A stretch of 64,000 bases of DNA from Bremia lactucae. Taxonomy: Eukaryota > Oomycota > Peronosporomycetes > Peronosporales > Peronosporaceae. The position numbers were made by a program, and so were the translations under genes. The stretch is from the NCBI RefSeq assembly GCF_004359215.1, contig NC_090611.1, forward strand, positions 3,252,784 through 3,316,783, read 5' to 3'. Positions 1 to 11,307 of this stretch are shown one piece after another (the first letter of the stretch is position 1; the number at the start of each line of letters is the position of its first letter). The notes beneath the pieces were generated by a model. That model saw only the letters and a program-made list of their open reading frames with translations. It was not told where the DNA came from and did not search any database.

Positions 1-1029
1 ACATTCCCTTAAAAGTGAGATACACCCTTGTACTGAATATCTCAACTCATAGCTACCTTTCCTTTCGTCGAAGGGCTTGGCCCTGCCGCTGTCGCCAATA
101 GGTGAGCTCAGTATCTTAATGTGGAAAATGCTTGTTGAAATGAAGGCTTTTGTTCGTGACTGCAAAGTTAGACATGATATGTATCGAATGGTGGACTTGA
201 TGTTTGTTACTCCAGGCTATCGTTATCAATTCAATTGAAGCAATTCAGTGGAGATACTAAACCATAAGCTCAGTGGGCAACTTAGGAGGGACATACGATA
301 CAAGGTGAGCGACCATACTCGAAGAGTACTCCAAATTCGTGCCATTTCGATTTTGTCTTAAGAAATATACATACGGAGATATAAAAGCCGCAAAAGCATT
401 GAACATTGTGGTTCGTACCGCATTATTTTACTTGTATCGATTTTGGTCGCCGTAAATATATCCCTTATGATAAACACGCTGAAAGGTAAGAAAAACCCGT
501 ACTTGGCTTGATTTTTTGGCAGAGTAGGCTATATGTACTTGACACGAATGCAGTGTCAGCTCCTCATTGATTACATTACACGATAAACTTCGATGGACAC
601 ACCGGGGATTGAACCCGGGGCCTTCCGCATGCAAAGCGGACGCGCTACCACTGCGCTATGCGCCCGATGGAAAGTAGATCGGAATTTTCCTACTCCAAAT
701 TTGTTTAAATGACTTTAAAGACAACTTATGCACTGCTCCTTCTATCTTTTGAATTTCCATCCAATTTTTAATTTTTGTTATTTATAGCAATCAAAAACTC
801 ACATTTTTAACAGATTCTATTGACATGACATGTATATAATGCTTGTGGAGGAATTACTTGTGTCCGAGACTGTAATACCAAAAGTGGGTATATTGATTGA
901 GTGTGTTATTTGTGAGTGAATTGATCTCACGCCTAGTCAGTCCTACGCAACGTTGCTGGCCATTCGTTCCATTGACGTAACTTTCCTTCTATGTAAGTCA
1001 CAGCACAAAAATGAGGGACGCCACTTTCT
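1..1029. repeat. ~1 kb direct duplication, copy 1
   Basis: This stretch is almost identical to 2313-3339 in the same orientation. By eye the copies differ by a few substitutions and a 2-base indel near 100 (CCTGCCGCTGTCG against CCTGCCGGTCG). Each copy holds one tRNA-Ala gene and the same AT-rich flank. Copy 1 begins at or before the window edge and stops exactly at a single N at 1030. A recent duplication and an assembly artefact would look the same here, because the end of the homology coincides with the N. Confidence 0.9.
594..665 (-). tRNA. tRNA-Ala (TGC), copy 1
   Basis: The minus strand gives a complete 72-nt cloverleaf: acceptor GGGCGCA paired with TGTGTCC, D stem GCGC/GCGC, anticodon arm TCCGC-TTTGCAT-GCGGA, a 5-nt variable loop, T arm CCGGG-TTCAATC-CCCGG and discriminator A. 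The anticodon is TGC (alanine). The third acceptor pair is G3:U70, the known identity element for alanyl-tRNA synthetase, which agrees with the anticodon. There is no intron. Nothing in the fold suggests a pseudogene. Confidence 0.95.
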
Positions 1030-1030
1030 N
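1030..1030. other. Single-N assembly join
   Basis: One N marks the end of duplication copy 1. The sequence after it (CATAGCTTGTTGAAGTG...) does not continue as copy 2 does after the corresponding base (3339). Two further single Ns (23373, 34887) also lie at the edges of repeated sequence, so it is best read as a contig join placed in a repeat. Confidence 0.7.
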
Positions 1031-2312
1031 CATAGCTTGTTGAAGTGTTTGTACCAAATATGTAAGTACGAGTTGAGAGAAAGTTTGTTGAAATTTCTAA
1101 TCACATTGCAGTTTACTAGGGTCGTATATTACATAATTGACTAGGTGACTTCTCAATCTCGCCAGGGTAACATTAGCCTATCTTAAATACATATATACAA
1201 AAGTGCTTGCGTGCCTTGGTGGAAAGGCTGTGAAGTGCGCATTCTCGTTTCACTACGTCAATCTGCTGAAAGTCCGCGCCATTTTTTAAATTTACAGAAT
1301 TCTGTGCTTGAGCAATAATTTGTTGAGTTGTGTTTGTTGTGTGGTTGTTTTGATGAGTCAGTGGTCTAAGTCAATTCGATATAAAAGCAAATTTTTGTTG
1401 CTCAAGCAGGCAGTAGCTGTCAGTTAGACCTAATGGGTGCGGATTCCATCTCCGCTTCGTGCAAATTTGAAATTCTTGAGAAGTGCGGTACAAGAAGCCA
1501 AATCGACTCAAGGTTTCGAGGGATATATGACCTTGAAAAAAATACCTGTATAAAGAGCGGTACCTGAAAGAGAAAAAGAGAAATGGCATTTTCTCTCCGG
1601 TTTTTTCTTTCTGATTTTAAAGAAGGTCTATGCTTGTAGAGTTGTTACTTGTGGCCGAGACTGTAAGACCAAACGTAAGTATATGACGAGTGTGTTATTT
1701 GTGAGTGAAATGATTCACGTCTATTCATTCCTACAAAACGTTGCTGGCCATTTATTCCTATTGTCCATTGGTTTATAACCACATTACTTTCCTTATGTTG
1801 TAAGTTACAGCACAGAAATGGAGGACGTCACTATATGGCAGGTTAGCACTGATGAACCCCAAACAACAGTTCTCTAAAGGCTTAAACTTCCGGACATTAG
1901 CGAGGCTCGTATCCGCGACCTCTCGGTTAGTGCTGCCACAACTTTTGGGCAACAAGGAAATAAAATCTAATCTAAATTTCCCCCCACTTAAACCATAGAC
2001 AATCTACAGCGGTGATAAAATCGGGTGATCTGGAGCTTCTTCCATTCGATTTGAGTCCCAGTCCAAAAGTGCTTAATGCCAAGCATGATAAAACTTACCA
2101 TTTGAGCTTTGCATAAATGTAAAGAAGCATTCGTCGTGTTCCAATCATACGCTTGTACGTTTAATCCTGTGTGTAAATATGCTTGACAAGCGCCATGCAG
2201 TCACCCTCCCCGCTAGTACTTGCTGCAGTTTTCATATGATGGGAGGTGCTGAGGCTTATGGCAATTGGTTTGAATAGTCTTAGTCACTGGCCCTCCGCGA
2301 TAAATACCCCTC
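1031..2312. other. Gene-free spacer with a dispersed repeat
   Basis: No convincing gene is seen between the two duplication copies. A dispersed repeat is present around 1630-1945. It shares the block TTACTTGTGGCCGAGACTGTAA and nearby text with 845-1029, 3157-3339 and 37470-37800. On the minus strand its far end resembles a tRNA promoter B box, which would fit a SINE. The short ORFs here have no recognisable domains. Confidence 0.5.
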
Positions 2313-3339
2313 ACATTCCCTTGAAAGTGAGATACACCCTTGTACTGATTATCTCAACTCATAGCTACCTTTCCTTTCGTCGAAGGGCTTGGCCCTGCCG
2401 GTCGCCAATAGGTGAGCTCAGTATCTTAATGTGGATAATGCTTGTTGAAATGAAGGCTTTTGTTCGTGACTGCAAAGTTAGACATGATATGCATCGAATG
2501 GTGGACTTGATGTTTGTTACTCCAGGCTATCGTTATCAATTCAATTGAAGCAATTCAGTGGAGATACTAAACCATAAGCTCAGTGGGCAACTTAGGAGGG
2601 ACATACGATACAAGGTGAGCGACCATACTCGAAGAGTACTCCAAATTCGTGCCATTTCGATTTTGTCTTAAGAAATATACATACGGAGATATAAAAGCCG
2701 CAAAAGCATTGAACATTGTGGTTCGTACCGCATTATTTTACTTGTATCGATTTTGGTCGCCGTAAATATATCCCTTATGATAAACACGCTGAAAGGTAAG
2801 AAAAACCCGTACTTGGCTTGATTTTTTGGCAGAGTAGGCTATATGTACTTGACACGAATGCAGTGTCAGCTCCTCATTGATTACATTACACGATAAACTT
2901 CGATGGACACACCGGGGATTGAACCCGGGGCCTTCCGCATGCAAAGCGGACGCGCTACCACTGCGCTATGCGCCCGATGGAAAGTAGATCGGAATTTTCC
3001 TACTCCAAATTTGTTTAAATGACTTTAAAGACAACTTATGCACTGCTCCTTCTATCTTTTGAATTTCCATCCAATTTTTAATTTTTGTTATTTATAGCAA
3101 TCAAAAACTCACATTTTTAACAGATTCTATTGACATGACATGTATATAATGCTTGTGGAGGAATTACTTGTGTCCGAGACTGTAATACCAAAAGTGGGTA
3201 TATTGATTGAGTGTGTTATTTGTGAGTGAATTGATCTCACGCCTAGTCAGTCCTACGCAACGTTGCTGGCCATTCGTTCCATTGACGTAACTTTCCTTCT
3301 ATGTAAGTCACAGCACAAAAATGAGGGACGCCACTTTCT
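2313..3339. repeat. ~1 kb direct duplication, copy 2
   Basis: Second copy of 1-1029, offset by 2310-2312 bp. It continues past the homology into unique sequence without an N. Its flank (2240-2312) also looks continuous, so this is the better-supported copy. Confidence 0.9.
2904..2975 (-). tRNA. tRNA-Ala (TGC), copy 2
   Basis: Identical in sequence and fold to the gene at 594-665, including the TGC anticodon and the G3:U70 acceptor pair. It lies at the same place in the duplicated block. Confidence 0.95.
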
Positions 3340-3399
3340 TGATGGATAGCGCTAATGAAACCCAAACATCAGAAGCCTATAGGCTTAAACTTTCGGAAA

Positions 3400-4104
3400 T
3401 TGACGGGAATTGAAAGCGTGTTCTCTCGAATGTGCTCACACATGTGCTCACACATCTTATCGACTGAGCTACAATGTAGCTAACATTTAAGCAATTTTTT
3501 CCCTACTATTACCCCTAAGTTTGGTACAAACACTTAATCAAATTATGCAAATAAACTTATCTTTTCACACATGTGCACATATGTGATTTCAGAGTTGCAA
3601 CATCACCTTCAACATGTCCGACGATGCCGTAGACATCTCGATGATTTCACGTACCGAAGGTCAGGCTATCCAGTAACGCTGAAAACTACGCTGACGTTTT
3701 TCCCTGATATCTCCAGCATTTGCCAGCGACTGGAGTCTACAGCGAAGCTCATACGCGGAAATATACGTTTTGTTTCGTTCAATTCAGGTTTCAACTGCTT
3801 CTTCAGGATCATGCAGGTTTCGAAAGCAGCAATAATACTGCGTAGCGAAGCAATGTTGCAATACCTCTTCAAAGCGTTAGGAGTGGAAATAGCGATCTAT
3901 GCATTTGCGTGTTTCCTTTTAATGCCGTTCGTGTTCGGTCTTAAACTTTAAACGATTGACATCCCGTACGGCTGTCCTCACACACTAGTAACACGAACGA
4001 CTGCACTCAATTTAAACTCCAATTAGAGGGCGAGCAATATTTTATGTAGAAAGCCTAAAAGTGTGTATGATATGAGATTGATCCTGATAGTAAGTCATAT
4101 GGAT
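3400..4104. other. Spacer; weak ORF and tRNA-like motif
   Basis: No recognisable gene. On the minus strand near 3400-3490 there is an A-box-like GTAGCTCAGTCGAT followed by a B-box-like sequence, as in tRNA-derived SINEs. A 126-codon plus-strand ORF (3571-3951) and an overlapping 68-codon minus-strand ORF show no family signature. The block ends at a solo LTR, so a decayed retroelement is the likeliest origin. Confidence 0.3.
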
Positions 4105-4372
4105 TGTAGGCGGGCACGTCGTAATGCGGCAACGCTCTACTTAGATACACACCCTAGCACAGCGAGAAGCGTGTTAACCTGCTTCTCTTGCGTGTAGTGA
4201 GGTAGTTGTGGAGGGCACGTTAGCGACCTCACCCAACACACTAAGTACTTTGATTAAGAGTCGTCACGGGAGCGGTAATATGGCTCCTCGTGCGCACTTA
4301 TCAAGTAGCAAGTAGTTTTCAGACTGATTTATATTAAATCGTATTAAATATAAATTCCTATTTTAACCAATC
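4105..4372. repeat. Solo LTR, family LTR-3
   Basis: Starts TGTAGGCGGGCACGTCG and can be aligned by eye, with scattered changes, to 34028-34290, the LTR next to a Gypsy gag remnant. Shared blocks include CACACCCTAGCACAGCGAGAA and GTCGTCACGGGAGCGG. No gag or pol sequence adjoins it, so it is a solo LTR or fragment. The 3' end is uncertain because the copies drift apart after about 4372. Confidence 0.7.
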
Positions 4373-4675
4373 AAAATGTTATCTGGTAAACCAATTGCAT
4401 CCTGATAACAAAACTCGTTTATTGCATCATATAACAAGAACGACAAATATTTTAGGGCAGATTTACTAAAACTCGTATAGGACATAATAAAGTAATGATA
4501 CAGACTTTATAGATTCGGGCAGACTAACGTTTCCTGATTTTCTTAAGATCTAACGCTATTATTATTGCCGCAAGCAAAATCCTATCAGTCCTCGAGTACT
4601 AATCACAAATGCTGAGCTCGAGTTATATTACCCTTTTAACTTTTCAGCTTGGCCAAGCAAAATTAAGATAGTGTC

Positions 4676-4750
4676 AGCTATGGGATTTGAACCCGCGCGT
4701 TCGAGAATCTACGGCCTTAACGTAACCACTTAGCTCACTCGAGCAGCTAG
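4676..4750 (-). repeat. tRNA-like sequence (SINE head or tRNA relic)
   Basis: The minus strand has an A-box-like GAGCTAAGTGGTTA and a good B box GGGTTCAAATCCC at tRNA-like spacing. No 7-bp acceptor stem can be formed and the anticodon arm is not convincing. It therefore reads as a tRNA-derived repeat or relic, not a working tRNA. Confidence 0.45.
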
Positions 4751-5014
4751 AAATTGGAAGAGCAACGCTGATATTAATAATAAACATTTCATAACCTTTC
4801 TCCCATACAACCGTTCAAGCCTCCTTTACCCTCTCATCCGCAATTTGGTGAATTCTGCTGTGACTGCTCTGTTGCTCTGCCTTATCTCCAGCGCATTGTG
4901 AACGTAGAATTTGGCTCAAAAGGATGTATGCATGGTTAAATGCCGAAGCAAACAACAACTAATAATTTGTGAGATCGGAGAGTAATTTGCAGCCGTGCCA
5001 ACTGGTGCTGTTCA

Positions 5015-5086
5015 TAGCACTTGTAGGTCTCGATCGAACGACCTTTGGGTTATGAGCCCTTCACGCTTCTTCTGCGCCAAAGTGCT
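5015..5086 (-). tRNA. tRNA-Met(CAT)-like sequence, repeat unit 1
   Basis: The minus strand gives a 72-nt sequence with a perfect 7-bp acceptor stem (AGCACTT/AAGTGCT), a D stem GCGC/GCGT and anticodon loop CTCATAA (CAT). The anticodon stem has only three good pairs (GGG/CCC) and the T stem is imperfect, so this unit is probably a pseudogene or a tRNA-derived repeat module. Confidence 0.5.
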
Positions 5087-5549
5087 GGATGCTGCATCCC
5101 AATTCACAGCAACCTTTCAAGATATTGGCCTGGCTTGTGCTACTAGCTATAATAGAGTGTGGTTACGCTTCTATTCGATATATATAAGCCCGTAACATAT
5201 TTGGTAATCCTCCAAGAGGCTTCATTATTCGTCATTCTTTGCGGGTTATTCGCAAGATGTCAACCAACCCGTGAAACGGTTCAATTTATTGAGGACGAAT
5301 TCAGACATCTTCAGTTCACTGATGCCGTCAAGTATCATGGGATCGCTATTCCGCCGGCTACGTTATAGAAAACTTTTACCGGTGGTGTGAAAAATAGATT
5401 CTGTTTGTCTAGTGGTCGCGAATACATCATTGTGAATGTAGAATATGGCTCAAAAGGATGTATGCATGGTTGATTGCCGAGAGCAAACAACAATGAATAA
5501 TTAGTGAGATCGAGTATTAATATGCAGCCGTGCCAACTGGTGCTATTCG

Positions 5550-5621
5550 TAGCACTTGTTGGTCTCGATCGAACGACCTTTGGGTTATGAGCCCTTCAAG
5601 CTTCTTCTGCGCCAAAGTGCT
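5550..5621 (-). tRNA. tRNA-Met(CAT)-like sequence, repeat unit 2
   Basis: Same position within the tandem unit as 5015-5086, with the same 7-bp acceptor pairing and CTCATAA anticodon loop. The anticodon stem is again weakened outside GGG/CCC. Likely pseudogene. Confidence 0.5.
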
Positions 5622-6078
5622 GGATGTTGCATCCCAATTCACATCAACATGGCCTGGCTTGTCCTACTAGCAAGAAAGTGTGCAGCAAGAGAGTGTGCTT
5701 ACGCTTTGACTCGATATATATGAGCCCGTAACATATTTGGTAATCCTCCAAGAGGCTTCATTATTCGTCATTCTTTGGGGTTATTCGCAAGATGCCAACC
5801 AACCCGTAAAACGTTCAGATTATTTTAGGACAAATTCAGACATCTTTAGTTCACTGATGCCGTATCATGGGATCGCTATTTCGCCGGCTACGTCATGGAA
5901 AGCTTTTACCGGTGGTGTGAAATATAGATTATGCCGTCTAGTGGTCACGCATGCATCATTGCAAATGTAGAATATGGCTCAGAAGGATGTATGCATGGTT
6001 GATTGCCGAGAGCAAACAACAATTAATAATTATTGAGATCGAGGATTATTATGCAGCTGTGCCAATTGGTGCTGTTCA

Positions 6079-6150
6079 TAGCACTTGTTGGTCTCGATCG
6101 AACGACCTTTGGGTTATGAGCCCAACACGCTTCTTCTGCGTCAAAGTATT
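6079..6150 (-). tRNA. tRNA-Met(CAT)-like sequence, repeat unit 3
   Basis: Third copy. Here the anticodon stem is complete (TTGGG-CTCATAA-CCCAA), closer to a real tRNA-Met, but the 5' acceptor strand has drifted (AATACTT). The three copies have lost different stems, which suggests independent decay of one tRNA-Met ancestor. Confidence 0.5.
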
Positions 6151-6763
6151 GGATGTTGCGTTCCAAATTGCATCAATGTTTAGAGATTTTGGCACGTCTT
6201 GCCTACTAGCAATAATAGCTGATGCTTACGCTTTTTTCGTTATTATAAGCCCGTCACATTTTTGGTAATCCTCCAAGAGGCTTCACTATTCATCATTCTT
6301 TGCGGGTTATCTAAAGATGCCAACCCGCAATGCGGTTCAGTTTATTGAGCACGACTGGAGAGTCGATCGAAAAGGATAAATATTCGCGTCTGCATACTCT
6401 AAAATCGATTAAAATAATTTAAGCTAATAATATCCCTTCACTTTTGCTTACTTGTTTATATACTTGCGAATACGTATACTAAGACTGATGTCCAAAAAGG
6501 TGTTGCTGCATTTAAGAACAGTAGCCTTGACGTTAAGAAAACCCCAGCGCTCAGCTTGCATTCATCAAACACACCTTAGAAAAATCTCAGATGAGGCGAA
6601 CCTTTATCATGTTTAGGCCCGAAAAAGTGCTTGTACAAAACAATTGCTTTAAGCTGTGACAAATACCTCTTACAACTCCCGCGGGATTCAAAACCAGCAC
6701 TAAACAGCATAAGGACTGAGTTGTATAGGGTGAATTAAGTTCGTCTTGTTAAGCTTTGATTTA

Positions 6764-8948
6764 CAGTAGAACCCCTCTAAAGTAATACTCTTAGGACCGA
6801 AAAGTAATATTACTTTATGCGTTTTATTACTTTAGATGCCAACCTCTTCTCTCCAGAAAATTTTCGTTTAGGAAGCTCAATGTGCAGCTGACGCATTACC
6901 TAACCCTAACCCTCGACGTGAAGCTTCAACTTTGACACTTTAACTAAACTAAAATATTTAAAGAAGTACAGAACGGGAACGGCAAATCTAAACGTCTAAG
7001 CAAGAACTGCAAACTTAACACAAAAAATGGCGAAAGCACACCTGAAGGTTGCTCATGCTCCTATCACTAATGAAATCCGCATAGCTATCAGTAAAAGGAA
7101 GCGTGATACCAGTGGAACACAGAAGGATATTGCACAATGGGTGGTAGAGAAATTTGGCATGACTGTCAGTCAAGCTGCGATTTCCAAGATTCTCAAGCAG
7201 CAGGAGCACTGGATCTCTTAAGGTGAAAAAGCTGGTGCAGGAGACGGAGCAAAAATTAGTATGGATGCGAAGCGTCAGAAGACTGTAGAATACCCTCTCA
7301 TGGAAGAGGCACTTTACAAATTTGTGCGAACTTACGAAGATGTCATGGATCTCTCGGGTGAACTTTATAAAGAAAAGGGGAGAATTTTTTTGGAGAGACT
7401 GTACCCCGATCAAGACACAAATACGTTTCAATTCTCCAATGGCTGGTTGAACAGGTTCAAAGCTCGATATGGAATCAAAGAGCGAGTGAGACATGGAGAG
7501 AGCGGTTCGGTTAACATGGAGATACTCGAGCAATCCTTACCCGCAATTCGAGAAGTTTTGGATCAGTATGAATGGAAGGATATCTACAATATGGATGAAA
7601 CGGGTTTGTTTTACCGACTTCAGGTATGTCGGGGCCAGTTGAAATCACTTTGGAAGCAACTTCAAATACTAAAATTTATTGCCTCCTCGCGTTAGGCTGA
7701 TCGTTCACTTGCAACGAAGCAACTGGAGGGCCGCAAGCAGCACAAGGAACGGCTAACTTTTGTTGTTTGTGCCAACGGAGATGGCTCAGATCGTGTCCCA
7801 CTTTGGGTGATTGGGAAATACTTGAATCCCCGTTGTCTCAAAAATATCAACCGTCAGAACCTTGGCTGCCACTACAGGGCAAACCCGAAGGCTTGGATGA
7901 ACAGTGTATTGTTTTTGGAATGGCTACAATGGTTTAATCGGAGGATGGGGAGAAGACAGGTGCTGCTGATTATGGACAATTGTCCTGCTCATGTTCCAAT
8001 TGACAGCTTGCCGGAGCTGGCCAATGTTAAAAATCCTTTACCTGCCGCCCAACACAACTTCCCGAATTCAGCCTTGTGATGCAGGCATTATTCGAACTTT
8101 GAAGGCCTTTTACAGGAAAATTTTCAATCGCAACTTGCTAAGAGCATTGGAGCTGGATGAAACACTTGACAATGTGGAAGCGCATAAAAAAGTGGATGTT
8201 TTGAAGGCGATGGTGTGGGCTGTGGAGGCCTGGAATATGGTGACCAAGGAAACTATTCGTAATTGTTTTAATCACTGCAAAATTCGGACATCAAGCTTGA
8301 ACATCCAAGTTCCTGCTAGGGCGACCGAACCCCCCGCAAATGTTGCAGATGACCTAATGTTACAGAATCATCAACTGTACCGCAATCCAATGGACATCAA
8401 CGCCATCCTCAACAACCCCTTGGAGAGAGAGGTCGCCTATAGTCCTGACGTAGAAGACATTGTGGCAGTAACAATGGAAGAACATGGATTGTCTTTGCCT
8501 GTAGAAGTGGAAGGAGGGATTCCCGATGCGGTTGATAGCGAAGTGCCAGCCCCCGTGAAAGCCAAGGACGTCCTTGATGCAATAAGGTTGTGTAAACTGT
8601 ACTTCATGCAGAGGAAGTGTGATACTTCCACGACTCACAGGAAACTGGATGAAGTTTTGGACGATTTTGAAAGGATACAGATTACTGGAAAGAAGCAAGT
8701 CACTCTCCATCGATTTCTCTCAAAAGCGGCAAAAGAAGTATAGTTATTTGAAAAATTTTTTTTTTTAGATACAACTTAATATATTACTTTTGGGGTATGT
8801 GTCTACTAATAGTGGGACTTTAAAAATATTACTTTATTACTTTGGCAAAATATTACTATAACCTTAAGTCCCAACTCGGGACCACGAAATTTTATTACTT
8901 AGGACGTATTATTACTTTAGAGCGTATTACTTTAGAGGGGTTCTACTG
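6764..8948 (+). mobile_element. pogo-like DNA transposon, complete ends
   Basis: A 2185-bp element bounded by roughly 25-bp terminal inverted repeats starting CAGTAGAACCCCTCTAAAG, flanked on each side by TA (6762-6763 and 8949-8950). That is the TA target-site duplication expected of Tc1/mariner/pogo elements. Short AGTAATA-type motifs are repeated inside both ends, as subterminal transposase-binding sites often are. It carries one transposase gene, broken at two places. The near-perfect ends and few lesions point to a fairly recent death. Confidence 0.9.
7027..8743 (+). pseudogene. pogo/Tigger-type transposase, broken
   Basis: A transposase that would cut and paste the element at 6764-8948. 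The N-terminal part is a psq/CENP-B-like helix-turn-helix (KDIAQWVVEKFGMTVSQAAI), followed by a second CENP-B-type DNA-binding domain. The DDE_1 catalytic core shows three expected acidic residues in context: YNMDETGL, LIMDNCPAH and QPCDAGI, so it is a DDD type. Two lesions are visible: an in-frame TAA at 7219-7221, and one extra A in a short A run near 8029-8033 that shifts frame inside the core. A 72-bp segment at 7624-7695 with GTATGT...TAG ends behaves as an intron. Downstream the frame is open to 8743. Confidence 0.9.
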
Positions 8949-9030
8949 TATTGGTTCCTCCATGAATTTGCGATAGCTACACCATTATCCGTCATGAGTG
9001 TGTAAACCTGACTAGCGTGTATTCTTAATT

Positions 9031-11307
9031 AGTGTGATACACACTATTTATAGGGCAGAGTGTACGGAAGTCCGGATACACACTATTCATAGGGCAGAGC
9101 GAATGGAGCCCGGATAGCGAGAGATGCAGCAGTGATCGTCATTTGTGGTGATGGGAAGCGCAATGAGTAAGCGAGATCAAGAGGATTGTATGATTGAATT
9201 GAAGGCGAAGCTTTGGGAATGGGGTTTTGACAACAATGATCTGAGCACGATTGAAATGAACAATAAAAATGTTGCGGCTGCCATGGATGCCATCATGCAT
9301 TATCTCTCAGTTTGGCCTGAATGCCGGTTAATAGGTCGATGGCGTGATCAACTACTCGCCTTGCCGAAGAAAACGGCGTATCTCTTTTCTCCGCGTCTCC
9401 GATCGTGGCGGCGTCTGCTCGCGGGCAGGCTTAAACTAATGGGGAAGGCGATGAGAAGGAAATTGAGGTGGAAAACGAAGAAGACAATGATGCAGTGGAG
9501 AACTTATTGGTCACACGCGAAAGAGCAAGCTCCAACAAGTAACTACACAACAGACAAGGATCAGGGTGGTCAAGTGGATGATTGGAGACGAAGAAGCAAA
9601 CGGCAACAAGGGCCTATTCACAAGAGCCGTGCAAGGGTATCCATCTGACTTCCGGCGTCAATGCCAACTGTACGAAGGCGTGTCGGTGGTGGAACAATCG
9701 CGACAAAATCTGTGCAATTGCTCGCGATTGCCAAAAAATGGTCTCTGTCAATCATAGGCAACCGGGCATACGCAAGAAGCTGATGTCAAAAGCAGCTCCA
9801 GGGCGTTAACCAGTTTGCGTTTGTTCATTCCAGTCCCCTAATTTAGTAGAAAAATAATAAAGAAATTGAAATTTTTGCAGAAGATCAAGAAAAATTAGTA
9901 GTTAAAAAGATGCAGCGAGCAGACTGGGTCAAGTGGCTTTATGCAGAATTTGTGGACGATTTCAATCGCTATCGGAAAGCGAACGTGAAGCTCTCTCCGA
10001 AGCTGCTTCTACAGTAGGCGAATGACATTATCCGCGAGTCGTCTCATCCAGTTTTTTGTCCCCAACACATTAGCAATGGAAAATTGTTGATGGATCGAAT
10101 TGACTATCGCTGGATTCAACGATTCATGGAAGCCTAAAACATCGTTGGCCGCGCACAAACTGGCAAGACCATGATTAGCGAGCAGCGAATGGAACATATC
10201 GAGAAAGAAGTTGCTTACCATGTGGTATGTAAGTTATTTGTGATATTATTGATCATATTATAGCGGATTGTGTCGGTGTAGGCGAGTTTTAGTCAGGTTC
10301 TTTGGACGAAAATATGGTGGAAATGCTGATGAACACATTTTGTAATCAATATGGATAATGGGTAACGCTAAGATTCCGTGGTGATAAAACCGACGTCAAG
10401 TACGCTGACGTTTTCTCTGGTGGCATGGGCATGACGATGGTCGTACGGCTTACCGGTGGCCCAGGCGCTACAATTTGCTCCCCATTTGTGATCTTTCAGA
10501 ACAAGGACTGCTCCTATCCCATCTGTTGTGTGCCAGATGATGTTCCTGGCGTCTCCTATAGATCAGTTAAGAAAGGTTTGATGACAAAAAAGGTTTGGTT
10601 GGAGTGGCTGAATAAGCCTCGCGCTCAGCAACGTAATTTCCCTGCCATCAACATGCCCGAGCACAAGCGCGTTATTTATGTATACAACTATGGAGGACAC
10701 AATGACGGCCTCGAGGTGGAGGATTGCCTGAACCGCATTAGTGCTAGCATACGCAAGCTTGTAGCATGCACCACAGACAAGGTGCAGTCGTGCGAAAGCT
10801 TTGTGATATCCAAGGTTAAGGACGAGTGGATGATCCTTTGGGAGGAGTACAAATTCAAGGCGATCAAAGAATGTTGTTTGCTAATGTGTCGGGGGCTATC
10901 AAAATCTCTGGCATGACAATCTTTCTAAAGATGGCAAAAGAATCGGTTCGTCGAGTAAACGCAATAAAGGATGCCACTGGCCTGTCTTACGCGCGCAAGG
11001 CCATTATCAGATGTAATCTATCCCTGGATGTGATCTGGCAGGGGCATATTGCACAGCTATCACCTGAACTGCAGGCGATTGTGAACGAGAATCGAAATCA
11101 TTTTGATGGAGAACCTGCGCCCCCTTTGCATTGAGCGTATCCCATCAAAACGACCCCAACTTTTCATCGTTTGCGCATAATAAATGAAACATCCAGCACT
11201 GAGCCTAATACACATTAATCAAGTGTGTATTACTTTAATGTGTTACACATTATTCATATGATGCACATGATTTTGATGTGCTTCGTGAATAGTGTGATAC
11301 ACACTAT
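9031..11307 (+). mobile_element. Second, older DDE transposon remnant
   Basis: A decayed transposase (9145-11134) sits between two copies of the near-palindromic motif AGTGTGATACACACTATT, at 9031 and 11291. A partial copy lies at about 9078. These may be the terminal repeats, but exact ends and a target duplication could not be fixed. The element differs from the pogo-like one in sequence and is clearly more degraded. Confidence 0.6.
9145..11134 (+). pseudogene. DDE_1-type transposase, heavily decayed
   Basis: Pieces of one protein are spread over several frames. They are an N-terminal part from 9145, a middle part at 9582-9809, a DNA-binding region around 9910-10220 (QRFMEA, KLSPKLLLQ) and a catalytic part at 10390-10916 with the motif order of DDE_1 cores (GGMGMTMVV, then a position where DNC is expected, then QSCESFVISKVKD). 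Stops fall at about 10014 and 10135, with frame changes between segments. The usual catalytic DN is altered (YNYGGHND), so activity is lost. The family call rests on motif order; I could not align it. Confidence 0.65.

Larger units (their letters stand above)
4894..6352. repeat. ~530-bp tandem repeat, 2.7 units
   Basis: Three head-to-tail units start at 4894, 5428 and 5957 (periods 534 and 529 bp); the third stops near 6352. Each unit opens with a block around GTAGAATATGGCTCAAAAGG, carries a tRNA-Met-like sequence on the minus strand, and ends with the block around GGTGGTGTGAAA. The units differ by scattered substitutions and small indels, so the array is not brand new. Short plus-strand ORFs inside do not survive between units and are not genes. 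Confidence 0.85.

Noticed and set aside
3571..3951. 126-codon ORF
   Set aside because: Compositionally unremarkable, with a competing ORF on the other strand, and no family signature; it lies in repeat DNA.
6900..6915. CCTAACCCTAACCCT, telomere-like
   Set aside because: Only about two repeat units, located inside the pogo-like element; not a telomere or interstitial array.
7015..7533. 172-codon minus-strand ORF opposite the pogo-like transposase
   Set aside because: It mirrors the transposase reading frame and has no domain of its own; the plus-strand gene has clear family motifs. Treated as a shadow.
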